From Forficula auricularia (taxonomy: Eukaryota; Arthropoda; Insecta; Dermaptera; Forficulidae): DNA of 64,000 nucleotides. Of this stretch, positions 24,101-35,794 are shown piece after piece; within the stretch, counting starts at the first letter, position 1; every line of letters begins with the position of its first letter. The notes beneath the pieces were generated by a model. That model saw only the letters and a program-made list of their open reading frames with translations, did no database searches and was not told the DNA's origin. A program made the translations under genes and the position numbers. Location: assembly GCA_024734495.1 (NCBI GenBank), contig JALMQS010000852.1:682001-746000 (forward strand), in the 5' to 3' direction.

Positions 24101-26359
24101 TCAACATCATAATTTTTTTTTTACTATAATATTGATGTGTGAAGGAGATATACCAAAAAGGTGCATCCCCTAAAGGCCTGGGTTGGCCCCTCGATGGTGA
24201 AAAGAAGAAGAAGCGGGGATTTTATTGGCTGGGTAGGAGTTGTTGAATTTATCTGTGGATGCGGGTCATAAGCAGCTGAAGGTTATAAGTTGCAGGGAAG
24301 ACGGTGGCTGGGAGCGAGTTCCAGTCTCTGTAGGTCATAGGGATAAAAGAGTTGGCGAAAGCGCAGGTTCGGCTTTTATCCAATTTGACAGCGAAGGGGT
24401 GCTGAGCTTTCGAAAACCGCGTGTTTCTAGCAAAGAGGGCTCTAGGGGGGATAATTGATTTCAGCTCTAGTGAACAGACACCATGATAGTATCTGTAGTA
24501 CAGGGAAAGGGCAGAAACGGTTCTTCGGTGAGCCAGGGAGTCGAGTGAGTTTGTGAGGGCCGGGTCTCCTATTAGTTTAATTGCTCGTTTCTGAATTGGA
24601 TCCAGTGTGGCAAGAGAATGCTTGGAGGCCCCTCTCCACAGATGAGAGCTATATTCGAGACAGGGACGAATTTGAGTCTTATACAGTATAAGAGGTTGAC
24701 TTGGAGTATAATAGCTTCTATATTTTATAGAATTTCCACAAATCAATTGGGGAAAATATGTTCACAAGTTCGCTCAAATTAAAAATATAAGTCATAATTT
24801 TAATAATAAAACCCAAACGGCGACTCTTTGTTGGATTAAAAGTTTTTTTAAATAGAAATCCTTGTGTGCCTATACGATATCCTGAGAGGATAAGAGTTAA
24901 CACAACATTCAACAAAATCATATTAGAAAGGTTTTATTCTTTTAAAACAATTAATGGGAAAATATCAATTTTTACCTAATATATATATAACGCTTATGAA
25001 ATCATCATTTCTACAGTTGCATCTTGATAGAGTTATTTTGGACAAAGTTGAACGTAGAATAAACTTTGCCAGTGACAGAGTTGTAACAGTAAGATGAAAT
25101 TTGTTAAAATTAAACATTTTAATTATTTTACTTTCTATAAGAAAATATATTATCTTATAAATTATTTCTAATTATTTTTACTTACTTTTCTTCGATTGAT
25201 GGTAGATAAATGTAGCTACATATAGAAATTACTTTATTTAATTTTCTAGTTTCCCTATGGGTGGTCTAATTCGAAAAAATCTTCCAGATCATCAATTTGA
25301 CCCTAGGCAGCTCAGCCAGAAAAAACGTAATTTTTTATATATATATATATATTTTTTTTATTATTTAACCAATTTCCTAATTTTTTCTATCAATAGTACA
25401 CGATGGTTGTCATAACCGTTGATGATATTTTTATATGTGCTTGTCGATTTCATGGTGGGTAGAAAACAAGAAACTTTTTTCTCGAAATATTTAAGTAATT
25501 GGTTGATCCACTGTAGTAGTCGATCCTGTCTTAAAAAGCATGTTTATTATAATTATAAAAAATTATATATTATTAAATTTTTATGATATTTTTGCAAATC
25601 TTTGAAGCTGTTTATATTAATAATGTTTTTTCTTTTTAGAAACAAATTATCCGTTGCGATATATGTTCCCATAAAGTAAAAAACAAGGATGATTTGCCAT
25701 TTCATAAAAAGATCCATTTTGGCAAACCATATTCCTGTGATGTGTGTTTGAAGACATTTTTATCAATAAGCGCACTTAAAGTACATTTTCGTATTCATTC
25801 CGAGCAAAGGCCTTATCGTTGTAAGTTATGTCCATATTCAGCAAATCAATCAAATACTTTAAAAATTCACGTTGATAAATTTCATAGAAACAATGATATC
25901 TATACATGTGATCAATGTCTATTACAATTTCCAAAAGAAAAACATTATAAAGCACATTGTGTGTTACATACAATCCGTAATGATTTCCAACCGAAACAAC
26001 GGCCAAACGATCATTCCTTTAAATATCGTTCGAAAATTAAAAATGAGAAAACTATTTATGAATGTACTCAATGTGCGAAAGAATTCTATGTCTATGATGC
26101 ACTAATTAGACATTATTCAAAAAGTCACGCTGATCCGAAATATGCATGTTCAATATGTTTTAAAGAATTTATCGAATTTGATCGATTGTCAAGTCATTTT
26201 AGGGTACATACAAATGAGAAACCCTATAAATGTAGATATTGTCCAAAAAAATGTGCAAATAAAGGCAATCTTAATAAACATATAAAAATTCATGAAAAGA
26301 AAGAAATAGAAAAATTAGAGGCGTTGTGCTGGGCTGCGAAAGTGGAGAATTGTTTGTGA
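21165..26359 (+). CDS. C2H2 zinc-finger protein, four coding exons
   Basis: Exons 21165-21207, 21356-21555, 25017-25088 and 25640-26359 join in phase to 344 residues starting MEKSIENKIFNIHYGP. A C2HC-type finger lies in exon 2 (C20, C23, H36, C40). Exon 3 (LHLDRVILDK...) is a short linker. Exon 4 (about residues 106-344) carries seven fingers beginning CDICSHKV, CDVCLKTF, CKLCPYSA, CDQCLLQF, CTQCAKEF, CSICFKEF and CRYCPKKC, several with canonical linkers (NEKPYKC). Such arrays normally bind DNA in the nucleus; the target is unknown and I cannot name an orthologue. The tail after the last finger (KLEALCWAAKVENCL) may be replaced in another isoform. A possible exon at 25250-25326 breaks phase and was left out. 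Intron 2 hosts several transposons. Confidence 0.84.
21795..21880. repeat. GAGTATACAGTCCTAAGACT repeat copy
   Basis: Short copy of the family at 15485, in intron 2 of the zinc-finger gene. Confidence 0.6.
21888..22022. repeat. Inverted repeat
   Basis: ATCTGGTATTTCTCATGGGT, then ACCCGATTGAATGTAGGTAA, pairs with TTACCTACATACAATCGGGT and ATGAGAAATAACAGAT across a loop of about 35 bases. A short foldback; class unknown. Confidence 0.6.
22066..22199. mobile_element. TTGCAGCAATATT element, copy B
   Basis: Ends are inverted: CCAGACAGAAGGGAATATTG and CAATGTTCCCTTCTGTCTGG. The interior is TTGCAGCAATATT-type motifs with GAGGCGGACATAGG on the minus strand. About 133 bp; a MITE by form. Confidence 0.72.
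22735..22958 (+). pseudogene. LINE fragment (C-terminal)
   Basis: Translates in broken frames to EIKSII...PFAVKLEK, matching the C-terminal part of the LINE at 16480-19182 (EIKSIIPP...YALKLV). Heavily decayed. Confidence 0.5.
22963..23120. mobile_element. TTGCAGCAATATT element, copy C
   Basis: CCCAGACAGAAAGGAATATT at one end and AATATTCCAGACTGTCTAGG at the other. The interior has CATTGCAGCAATATTGCTGC and a CTCCCCCTCTGGACATTGC variant. Third copy within 3 kb. Confidence 0.7.
23210..23335 (-). pseudogene. LINE fragment, minus strand
   Basis: The minus strand reads LNKIQK..IKLMED, matching the DAIQLRAIRLIGDP region of the LINE at 16480-19182. Decayed. Confidence 0.5.
23682..24111 (+). pseudogene. 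Tigger/pogo-like transposase N-terminal relic
   Basis: From ATG at about 23683 it reads MSRNCIRTRNKAKWSEFDL and NNALEEFKKSI, then stops. One frame over it continues with KVGRKSTMFTNEQEEELVTQ and WIKRF. This is a pipsqueak-type helix-turn-helix followed by the start of a CENP-B/Tigger DNA-binding region (APxVxRxxxFTxEQEEELV pattern). The DDE nuclease part is absent. The 3' 200 bases (from 23910) are repeated at 24711-24919 on the far side of a LINE insertion. Inside intron 2 of the zinc-finger gene. Confidence 0.65.
24112..24711 (-). pseudogene. Jockey/CR1-like LINE, 5'-truncated, minus strand
   Basis: Poly(T) at 24113-24122 is the poly(A) tail in reverse. The minus strand encodes the LINE C-terminus (PLILYKTQIRPCLEYSSHLW, RDWNSLPATVFP). 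Its 3' UTR block AAAAAGGTGCATCCCCTAAA recurs at 28825, 29565 and 37300. It separates two copies of about 200 bp of host sequence. Confidence 0.88.
24712..24920 (+). repeat. Second copy of Tigger-like 3' segment
   Basis: Matches 23910-24111 with scattered substitutions (for example TTCCACAAATCA.TTGGG.AA, ACCCAAACGGCGACTCTTTG). See findings for the long duplication. Confidence 0.8.
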
Positions 26360-26415
26360 AAAAGTGAATCCCTTCTTGCAACTGCTCCTTCCTGCAAAAC
26401 ACCTCTACACTATAA

Positions 26416-27616
26416 CTAGAGACCGGATTTTTAGGCAGTAAAAACTGCCAAAATATGCAGTTAAAAAGCCTGAAATATGCAAGTAATATGCAGAATACGT
26501 TGAATATGCAGTAAAAATTGGCAAAATAAATTTTTTATGCACTAAAAAATTAAAATTCAAGACAAAAACTATATATTTGAAGGAGTGCTATTAAAGAAAT
26601 AAAATGATAAAGTAAGCTATAAACACAACAGTGTCAATTTATGTACATTTATTGAGTAAAAAATTTCACAAAACTCATTATATTTAATATATTAAAAAAT
26701 CTTTAAACTCAAAGAAATATTAGAGGGGTGTACTGTGGGTCAGTGGCTAGAGTGTTGGGTCGCAGACTCGGAGATCGCTGGTTCGAGACCGAGTCTCGGC
26801 AGATAGATATTTTCAGTCGCCTCCTCTTGGAAAGTAATGGCAACCTACCAAGAGTATAATTGCCAAGTGACCTCTCCAAATTAGCCGTTCGGAACCGGCG
26901 TTAAAAAGTAGGTCCCGTATATCTGTGTAAAACAACTAAACACACTCAGCACAGGTATATGTGGAGAGGAGCCGACACCCGTTTCGGGTATTGCACTCGA
27001 AAAAGAAGTACTTGAATAAAATCAACATAATAAATATAATATTTAACAGACACGATTGTATTGTATTGCTTTTATTTTTTTATATTAACAAGCTTTTCTT
27101 ATGGACGTACAAATAATAAACTAATAAAATAATGCAAATATTTGTCCGGCTATAATCTGATCCCTACAATAATTTACACACACACACATGACACTCCATG
27201 GCCAAAATGGGCTATAGTTCCCGCAGGCCGTTAAAAAAAAATGAAATAATTAACATATGATCTAAAAAATAATTAAAATTTGATTGTAATTGTGAATAAT
27301 CTATGTTTACAAGTGTAATCATGTTTTATTTCTTCTTTTTTTTCATTCTTTCTCCAAAAAGTTACTTTTAAAACATCTGTATTTGGCACGAAATGTGCAT
27401 TATTTGACAAAAAATCCTTCATATATGCAATTTTATGCAACATTCTTTAAATATTCAATTTTATGCAATAATACTCAAATATGCAAAAGTATGCAGTATA
27501 AAATTTAACCAACAGTATCCTAGATGCGTAATTCGGATAGATAATTGATCTCCTGGGTCGTTTGTGTCGGCAAACAAAATATGCAATGGATTGCATAGGA
27601 ATCCGGTCTCTACTTA
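26416..27616. mobile_element. TAGAGACCGGATT TIR element with internal SINE
   Basis: Ends TAGAGACCGGATT and AATCCGGTCTCTA are inverted. The subterminal sequence is rich in ATATGCAG/TATGCA repeats. The right part (27060-27610) is paralogous to 57120-57602. No transposase is visible. hAT-like by general form (inference). A SINE interrupts it at 26725-27010. Confidence 0.7.
26725..27010 (+). repeat. tRNA-derived SINE, family A
   Basis: A-box region GGGTCAGTGGCTAGAGTG and B box GGTTCGAGACC, then the body shared with 6657-6838, ending near ATTGCACTCGAAAAAGAAGT. The paralogous element at about 57045-57075 lacks it, giving an empty site. Confidence 0.85.
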
Positions 27617-28765
27617 TAAGCTTATAAGTAAATCTATTGTTTTGAAATAAAGGTGATATTGTGCTTCCGATCTGCAGCATTTCATATTCTTAATAACACT
27701 CGAATAACAATATCGATTATTTGAGTTTAATCAAACTAAATCTATTATCACTTGAAGACGGCTTTAGAGTAAAACTCTTAAAAAGCATTATACATTTTTT
27801 ATTTTATCTTGATTGGTTCAACCAGATAGATTGTTTGCAATTCAAGTCTAGTTTGTTGCTCTTCAGAGATTTTTTAACATTTCTCTTCACCCTCTCGTCT
27901 ATTATCTGCCTAGCAGCACAATTTTACCTAAATTTACATATTAGATTTGATTGAAAAGATTAAATTTAAATATTATATAGGTTGAAATATTCAGAGCAAA
28001 TAATCCAATTTGATTAGGATCTTAAAAAAAACTAATAATAATAAAAGAACCAACGGTTAATGTTTTACTATTAAAAAAATAATATGCAGAATTATTCTCC
28101 GACTCCTCTAATGTACTCATGGCTGTTTATGGCTTTCAATTTTACTTTTAAAAACAAACAGTGTAGTGAATAAATTTAAATATTACACTCTAAAATAAGT
28201 GAACTTGAATTGTTATACACAGTGTCTTGGAACCAACTTTATGTCTGGTCAATAAAAAAAAATGTGCAATTTATATATTATATATCTACTTATTTATTTA
28301 TTTTATATTAGATAAACAAAAATATATTTATAATTTCGGAAAATTTAATCAATAAAATGTAGAAAATTGATAAATCTATATAATATGTACATAATATATT
28401 TATTTTCTTATTTTATATCTTTCTATATATTTATGTTATTTTGCTTGTATTATTTCCAATAAAAATTTTAATAGAATTTTCGAATGATTATTTATTTTCA
28501 TATAGTGAAGACTTTCTCCTAAAAATTCCATTCATTTGTAACTATGGTATTGAATATTCCTAGTAAAATAGTTATAAGTTGAGCTCTTGAATGATCGTAG
28601 CTAATGAGCTCAAATTTGGAACCATTGATTGTATTAAAAATACATGGCCCCCACAAGGGCAGGGCTCACAGGCCCTATCTAGACTGCGTGCCCGAGCTTA
28701 CGAGAAAGTTGAAATGTTAAAAATTTAAATTATTGAAAATTTTGTAAAGTTTCTATTTATTTATT
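27617..28765. other. Intergenic, no recognised feature
   Basis: AT-rich; short open frames (27447-27680 minus, 27721-27954 plus) resemble no family I know. Confidence 0.4.
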
Positions 28766-28769
28766 TAAT

Positions 28770-28910
28770 TTTTTTTTTTTTTTTTTTTTTAATGATATTG
28801 ATGTGAGAAGGAGATACACCAGAAGGTCCATCCCCTAAAGGCCTGTATGGGCTGGCCCCTCCATCGTGAAAAGAACAGAGTAGAAGGAAAAGAAGCCGGG
28901 ATAACGAGCC
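28770..28910 (-). repeat. LINE 3' UTR fragment
   Basis: Poly(T) then GGAGATACACCAGAAGGTCC and CCCCTCCATCGTGAAAAGAA, the 3' UTR of the 24112/29524 LINE family, cut off before any coding sequence. Confidence 0.75.
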
Positions 28911-28954
28911 AATCTCAGAAACTTAGATACAATTCAATATCCAATTTACTAAGG

Positions 28955-29136
28955 TTTTAGGGGCTTCGAGCAGTGGTAAATTCTCCGCGCGATAAATTCG
29001 GTTAAATTTATCTCCCACTTAATTTTTATTACCAGACCCTATACTTACAGAAAAAATGTCTGGGTATAGCCGGGAATCGAACCCGAGACCTCCGGGTTGC
29101 CAGTCAGTTACTCTGACCATTACACCACGGAGGCGG
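28955..29136 (-). repeat. tRNA-derived SINE, family C
   Basis: The minus strand begins CCTCCGTGGTGTAATGGTCA (A-box part) and has GGGTTCGATTCCCGGCTATA (B box), then an unrelated body with GGTCTGGTAATAAAAATTAA. The head resembles an Asp/Gly-type tRNA. It abuts LINE sequence at about 29137. Confidence 0.75.
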
Positions 29137-29521
29137 ACAATTTAATGATGCTCTGAGGCGTAAGTTTTGGTAATTCCAAGCCTACGAACATGCCGCCACA
29201 AGTCACGTGAGTTGTTACTCTCACTAAACAGGTTTCTGAAATAGTTTCAGATTTACTAGCGCTTATGCGCTGAGTAACCTGGTTCCGAAGGCTACGGAAA
29301 TCACGCATGAGTGCTTCACTCCCAGATCGCAAGGCACGCTTCCTGAGTCCATCCCTCTCACGTATCAAACGCCGAATAGACGCTGTCAGCCAGGCTGTAG
29401 GCGGTCGACGTAGCAGGAATGTTCTTTTAGGAGCATGCCTATCAAACAATGCCATGAGGATGGAATTAAAATTCACAATTTTCTCATCGAGAGACTCCCC
29501 AAGAGTAACTGGGCTCCAATC
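29137..29521 (-). pseudogene. LINE endonuclease-to-RT linker segment, minus strand
   Basis: The minus strand reads VNFNSILMALFDRHAPKRT and PPTAWLTASIRRLIRERDGL, typical of the stretch between endonuclease and reverse transcriptase in Jockey/R1-like LINEs. It appears to continue the endonuclease part at 30183-30720 across the inserted LINE. Confidence 0.75.
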
Positions 29522-30180
29522 AATTTTTTTTTTTTTTTTATGAAAATGATGAGAGAAGAAGTTACACCAAAAAGGTGCAACCCCTAAAGGCCTGGGTTGG
29601 CCCCTCCATCGTGAAAAGAAGAAGAAATAATTTTATGGGCTGGGCGGGGGTCGAAGGTATCTGTGGATACGGGTCTTAAATAGCTGAAGGTTATAAGTCG
29701 CGGGAAAGATGGTGGCAGGGAGCGAGTTCCAGTCTCTGGAGGTCATAGGGATAAAAGAGTTGGCGAAAGCGCTTGTTCGACTTTTATCTAATTTGACAGC
29801 GAAGGGGTGCTGAGCGTTAGAAAACCGCGTGTTTCTCGTAAAGAGGGCTTTAGGGGGGATAAGTGATTTCAGCTCGACTGATCAGACACCGTGATAGTAT
29901 CTGTAGTACAGGGAAAGGGCAGAAACGGTTCTTCGGTGAGCCAGGGAGTCGAGTGAGTTGGTTAGAGCCGGGTCTTCTATCAGTTTAATTGCTCGCTTCT
30001 GAATCGCATCCAGTGTAGCAAGAGAATGCTTGGAGGCACCCCTCCACAGATGAGATCCATATTCGAGACAGGGACGAATTTGAGCCTTATACAGTATAAG
30101 AAGTTGACTGGGAGTATAACAGCATCTAGACCTAAATAGGAGACCAAGCTGAGGCCAAATCATTGTTAAAATCATGACTA
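29522..30180 (-). pseudogene. Inserted LINE 3' end, minus strand
   Basis: Poly(T) at about 29525-29539, then the shared 3' UTR and a C-terminus with CLEYGSHLWRGASKHSL and LDAIQKRAIKLIEDPALT. About 85-90 percent like the copy at 24112 by eye, 5'-truncated, nested in another LINE. Confidence 0.88.
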
Positions 30181-30720
30181 CTTATTTAACCATAGTTACG
30201 ACACATGATGATAGAAGGGACAAATGGTGTTGTAAAAATTTTATAGGCAATAAAGATAAGATCATGTCCCGACAAAAATGATATCTCACGCTGACCATAG
30301 CCGACGAGCAGTTCGGAGTCACTAATGAAAAAATGGTCGATCCATGAGTGTGACACTGATGTATGGTGAGTAGGGCGAAAATGAATGATTTCTAAATTCA
30401 ACGAATCAAGAAGTCTAGAGAGGCGATCCCCACCAGCCAAATCCCGCGCAAAATCAGTATTAAAATCACCTGTTACGATGATATGAGAGTATCTAACTGC
30501 TAGTCGGGAAAAAATCATCTCCAGATCATCAATAAAAACAACTCCCGGGGGCCTATAAATGATGAGTATAGCAAGCTTGTTATGAGGAGATGATGAATCA
30601 GTGATCTCAAGGCATACATACTCGAAAGGGAGCGAAGAGTCTTCAGAAGACTCGATGAATTTACATTTAATAAGCTCCGCAACGTAACACGATTTATTAC
30701 TATTATTAAAACAAATGAAA
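30181..30720 (-). pseudogene. LINE endonuclease domain fragment, minus strand
   Basis: The minus strand has YRPPGVV, VTGDFNTDF and SWIDHFFIS...SGHDLIF. These are the APE-type endonuclease blocks (GDFN, S-DH) of a Jockey/R1-like element. No reverse transcriptase is attached here. Confidence 0.8.
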
Positions 30721-31045
30721 TGTGTATTAATGTTTTATTCTAACCGAGTTTCCTGACAATAACCCTTTGTTGGTGAATTAAAGTAAATTGTAAATTTATT
30801 GCAAATAAAATATTTTTTGTTCCAAAATTGTAGGCATAATCTTGTAGGGTCATAAAAACAAATATATTTATCCCATAGACTTACACTATGGGAAAGATTT
30901 CTGTAATAAGGAAAAGGTGTCCAAAAGAAAACAAAAATACTTTTCTTCATTCATAGAAATATATTTAAAATTCTTCTCTAATCTCAATAATCAAATATAT
31001 ATATTTTAAAAAAATGTCACCTTTTTACATAGTGATCTTATTTTA

Positions 31046-34000
31046 TTAATCCCATCTTTTAGAGACATCTTGATATTCGCCATCCGGAGAATCATAATCT
31101 TTAATTGGAGGCGTATAAGATGGTCCTTTGGTATAAAAAGGAATTAAGGTGGTATCAATCTAAAATAAAAATAATTTTTATTCATTATTATTGAATAAAT
31201 ACATAACGTCGCTGATCTTACAAAACCTCATAAGTCCGATTTTGGTCAAATACGTATTATACGTTTAAACCGACCAACTTTTCACGGCGCATCTCTCTAT
31301 TGAAATCATATTATTCTAGTCCAATTTAATTTCGCGCTATGGACAAATAATAAATATTGCATTGTATTTGTATGTATTCATGTTTAAAAAGGTTTTTCTT
31401 GTTTCCTGGGTAACTTTGAATTTAATACTTACGAGTTTTTTGTAAGATCAGCGACGATAATTATTTTAATAGGATGCCATATTCAACCTTAATTCACAGA
31501 TTTTTTACTCTCATTTTTGACCTATCTATTAAATTTTCTAGTCACTGAGAAAGAGATTAAGGGCCAGTTGTATGTCGGTTGGTAAACTCTTTTTAGGCCC
31601 GGTTGTAGTCGCAAGTAAATGCTTTTTACCACTAACCAAGGTAGATGGTAAATGGAGCCACTGGGATGGCCAATCAGATGACAGCCACTGAATGTACCTG
31701 TCATCTGATTGGCCATCCCAGTGGCTCCATTTACCATCTACCTTGGTTAGTGGTAAAAAGCATTTACTTTGCGACATACAACCGGGCCTTAAACGTTGAC
31801 AAAGGGTAAAGCCTTAGAATTCACCTTGTGCCCGGTGGGATGGCCAATCAGATGAAAGTGCCTGTCATCTGAATGGTCATCCCACCGGGTGAATTTTAAA
31901 GTTTTACCCTTTGTCAATGTTTAAAAAGAGTTTACCAACCGACATACAACTGGCCCTTAATCTTCTAGTGCAAGGGTCGACAATCTTCTTTGAACGTAAT
32001 TGTAATCATGCATGAAAAAAGTGTTTTATTTTGCTTTGTTTTTTTTTGAAATATCTCAAAAACGGCTCAAATCTATATCTGATCTATTTTGATAAAAAAA
32101 TTGTGCGAAACTATGGCGTTTTGGTGCTCAAGAAAGCCTTATAGAGCGAAAATCGAAAAATATATTAATAGATGAGTCTCATGTTTAAAAGGAAATATGA
32201 GGTGGGGGGGCTCTCTTATAAAATGTTCAATCTAAAAAAACAAATTTAGTTGAAATTTACTTTGAAAGGGTCCTATAATAAAAAAAGAGTCGTTATTTCT
32301 TTAGGGGACCAAAATATTAAATTTAAGAGGGGGCAGGTTATGTGGACCCTAATTGTATTTCAGAAATCTCAATTGAATTTCAGAAAAGCTCAATTGTATT
32401 GTTGAAATAAACATAGATAATAATTAAAGGGGAACTTTGTGGCGCATATCACATGACTTTCCCTTACGATATTAAATAATCTGCCGTGTTTTATGTTTAT
32501 TTTCGGAAATTGAATTGAGATTTCTGAAATACAATTGTGATTTTCAAATGAGAATTCTGAAATAAAATTTGAAAAGGGTGTAGATTAATATGCGGGTCAA
32601 TCTGCACATATTCTTAAATCCTTATAATTAGACAATCATAAATATACCGGGTGAGTGTTTTATTTTGATACAGTCTTATAACTCAAAAAAAGTTTCAAAT
32701 AAAAGTTTATTTATATCGAGGGGGACTAAACTACGCTATTGTTTGTGGACCTAGAACAAGCTTTCAAGGGTATTCGAGGTCAAGTTCTGTTTTTTAAATG
32801 GAAACCTATATGTTTCTGTACATATTCTGAATCTAGAAAAAAAACTGAACAACTTTTATTAGAATTATTATTTTATATGACATCAAATAAAAAAATATTA
32901 AATCAATTTATCTCAAAAAAATTCTAATAATTATTTTTAACAATCATTCAACTTAATTATCGAATAATAATGATAAAATATTTAATTAATAATTTAATAA
33001 TTTTGCGACAATGTTCTGAGACATTCCAGAGTGTATCGCAAGTCTTCTCTGGATGAATTCCAGTTCCAATTTCTTTTGTTTTTTAACAGATTTACAACAC
33101 GATAAAATGAAGCTTGTGAGGGTGTATTCCTATCAGGAAAACGCTCGGCATCCATTTTAATGGTAGCCCCGTAACACTTCTGCCACATTCACCATAAATT
33201 AAGACCATTTCACTTCTGTCTTCAACAAAAAATCCTCAATTTTTATTATGGTAATACAATATTGGTAACTATCTACTGGATTGACACGAGAAATAAACTT
33301 TTTTAAACTCAAGAATTTTAACTAGTTCTATTAAGTAGAAAATAATCTCTTAAATCTGAGTATTTAATGAAGTTTCAAGATCATTGTAAACACTTATTTT
33401 CATTGTTGTGATTTTTCGATTTAATGAGTATATATATATATATATAATAATTATTTGATCATTATTAATTGATAATTAAGTTGAATGATTGTTAAAAATA
33501 ATTATTAGGATTTTTTTGAGATGTAATTGATTTAATTTTTTTTATTTGATGTCATATAAAAAAATAGTTCTAATAAAAGTTGTTCAGTTTTTTTTCTAGA
33601 TTCAGAATATGTACAGAAACATATAGGTTTCTATTTAAAAAACAGAACTTGACATTGAAATACCCTTGAAAGCTTGTTCTAGGTCGACAAACAATACCGT
33701 AGTTTAGTTTCCCCCTTGATATAATTAAACTTTTATTTGAAACTTTTTTTCATATAATGCACTGTTTTTGAGTTATAAGACCGTCTCAAGATATAAAACT
33801 CACCCGGTATAAATAATACTAATGATTGGATTAAAACAATTAGATTTATATAAATTTAGATTTTGTTCAAAATAATAGACGCACTTGAATAGCCTCTTGA
33901 AAAAGATCTTCAGATTCTTTTCGCAATTCATCCAAAGCTTTTTGTTGACTGAATAGTACACGATCAATATTTCGTATATTTTCTAAATGTTGTTGTCTTC

Positions 34001-35756
34001 TATAATTTGTCCAACTTTTAATTAATGCTATTCGCTCTTCTTGAACTTCCTCGGACAATTCTGTTATTGGTCGTGCTCGTTCTCTAAAATAATAATAAAA
34101 AAAATATCATTAAATGTCAAATATTTAAGAATAGTATATTTATTAAACTATATTTAAACACCTCCTAATTGATCACAACACCGAAGCTAGGAAATTAATT
34201 TTTCATCAGCTGAACTATCTGAAGGGTGAGCGGAAGGAATTATTTACTAGAGTCAGAAAAAAACATTTTCTTGCCAAAGAGTAGGAGAAATGGTGATTTT
34301 TTAAGAGAAAATCAAAACGTATATATATATATATTATAGTCATTTATATACAAGCGTGTGTTTATTTGCATCAAGCAGAGTACATCCTCTTTAAATCATA
34401 AGTTTCCTGTATTTGATTCGATCGCGAATCAAATGTAGGTGATTTTTGTCAGATATTAAGTGAAAATAATATCCGACTTGAAATAATGAAGTTAAATAAT
34501 TTTCTAATTAATAGAGTCATTCCGTGACAAATCAACACACTTTAAATAGAAATTTTACCTCACCACTTTAGATTTTCTTGAAATTTGGTACACTGATATA
34601 TTGTGCTAATATGAATAAAAATACAAAATTTCAAATTTTTATCTTGAATAGTTTTTTTTATACGGCCTTGTGAAGTTTTCAAAAAATCGCAAAAAAACCA
34701 CGAACAAACAATTTTGAAACTGCTCTAAAAGCTGTCTTAATTGAGTTAGAGAGGTGGGACAGGTGTCATTTTGCAGCTTTTTTTAATGCTCTTTTCAGAG
34801 ACATACAACATGACATAGGTTGTAATAAATTTTTTTTTCAAAATGTAAATCAAATTTTTCATTTTGATTTTTTCTAAAAAGTACCACTTTTAAAATTTTC
34901 AAAAAATTCTGTAAATAGATAGTACTTTCATAAACTACTATGCAAAGTATAATGATGGGATGGTAATGGGGTCTATGTTTAAAAAAATTATTACTGACTC
35001 TTGTTTTTCATAAATACCCAGTTTTGACCAAATAATAATGATTTTAATGTAGTGAAACGACATTTTATGAAAAATCAAGCTGCAAAATGACACCTGTCCC
35101 ACCTCTCTAACTCAATTAAGACAGCTTTTAGAGCAGTTTCAAAATTGTTTGTTCGTGGTTTTTTTTGCGATTTTTTGAAAACTTCACAAGGCCGTATAAA
35201 AAAAAACTATTCAAGATAAAAATTTGAAATTTTGTATTTTTATTCATATTAGCACAATATATCAGTGTACCAAATTTCAAGAAAATCTAAAGTGGTGAGG
35301 TAAAATGGGTGTGTTTAGTTGACATGGAATGACCCATATATCAGAGAATAATTAACATATTAACGAGAATTGTTTTTGATTGCGTTTTTAAACAAGATAT
35401 ATATATCTATAGCTGGTTGAGGCTATTAGAGTCTGCTGAAATCTTAAGTCTGGACCAAGAGAGAAATGAAAAAGATGTGATCCATTTAGCTATGATCCAG
35501 CATCATTTCGCGATTAGCCCGCATGACGCTTTTTATATCAAACACTGATATGGATCACCAAATGGATTTGTAATCTGAGATGTTATATATTCAATCTCCC
35601 AGTGTGTTAGGTATTTGCCATCAATTAATCATAAGTTTCCTATATTTGATTCGATCGCGAATCGAATGCAGGTGATGCTGGATCATAGCTAGATCTTTTT
35701 CATTCTCTCTTGGTCTATAGTCTCAAACAAATAAATAATATATATTTTTTTTTTTT

Positions 35757-35794
<38 letters not shown>

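Noticed and set aside
25250..25326. Possible extra zinc-finger gene exon (FPMGGLIRKNLPDHQFD)
   Set aside because: It has an AG acceptor and GT donor, but its 77-bp length breaks the phase between exons ending at 25088 and starting at 25640. Kept only as a possible alternative exon.
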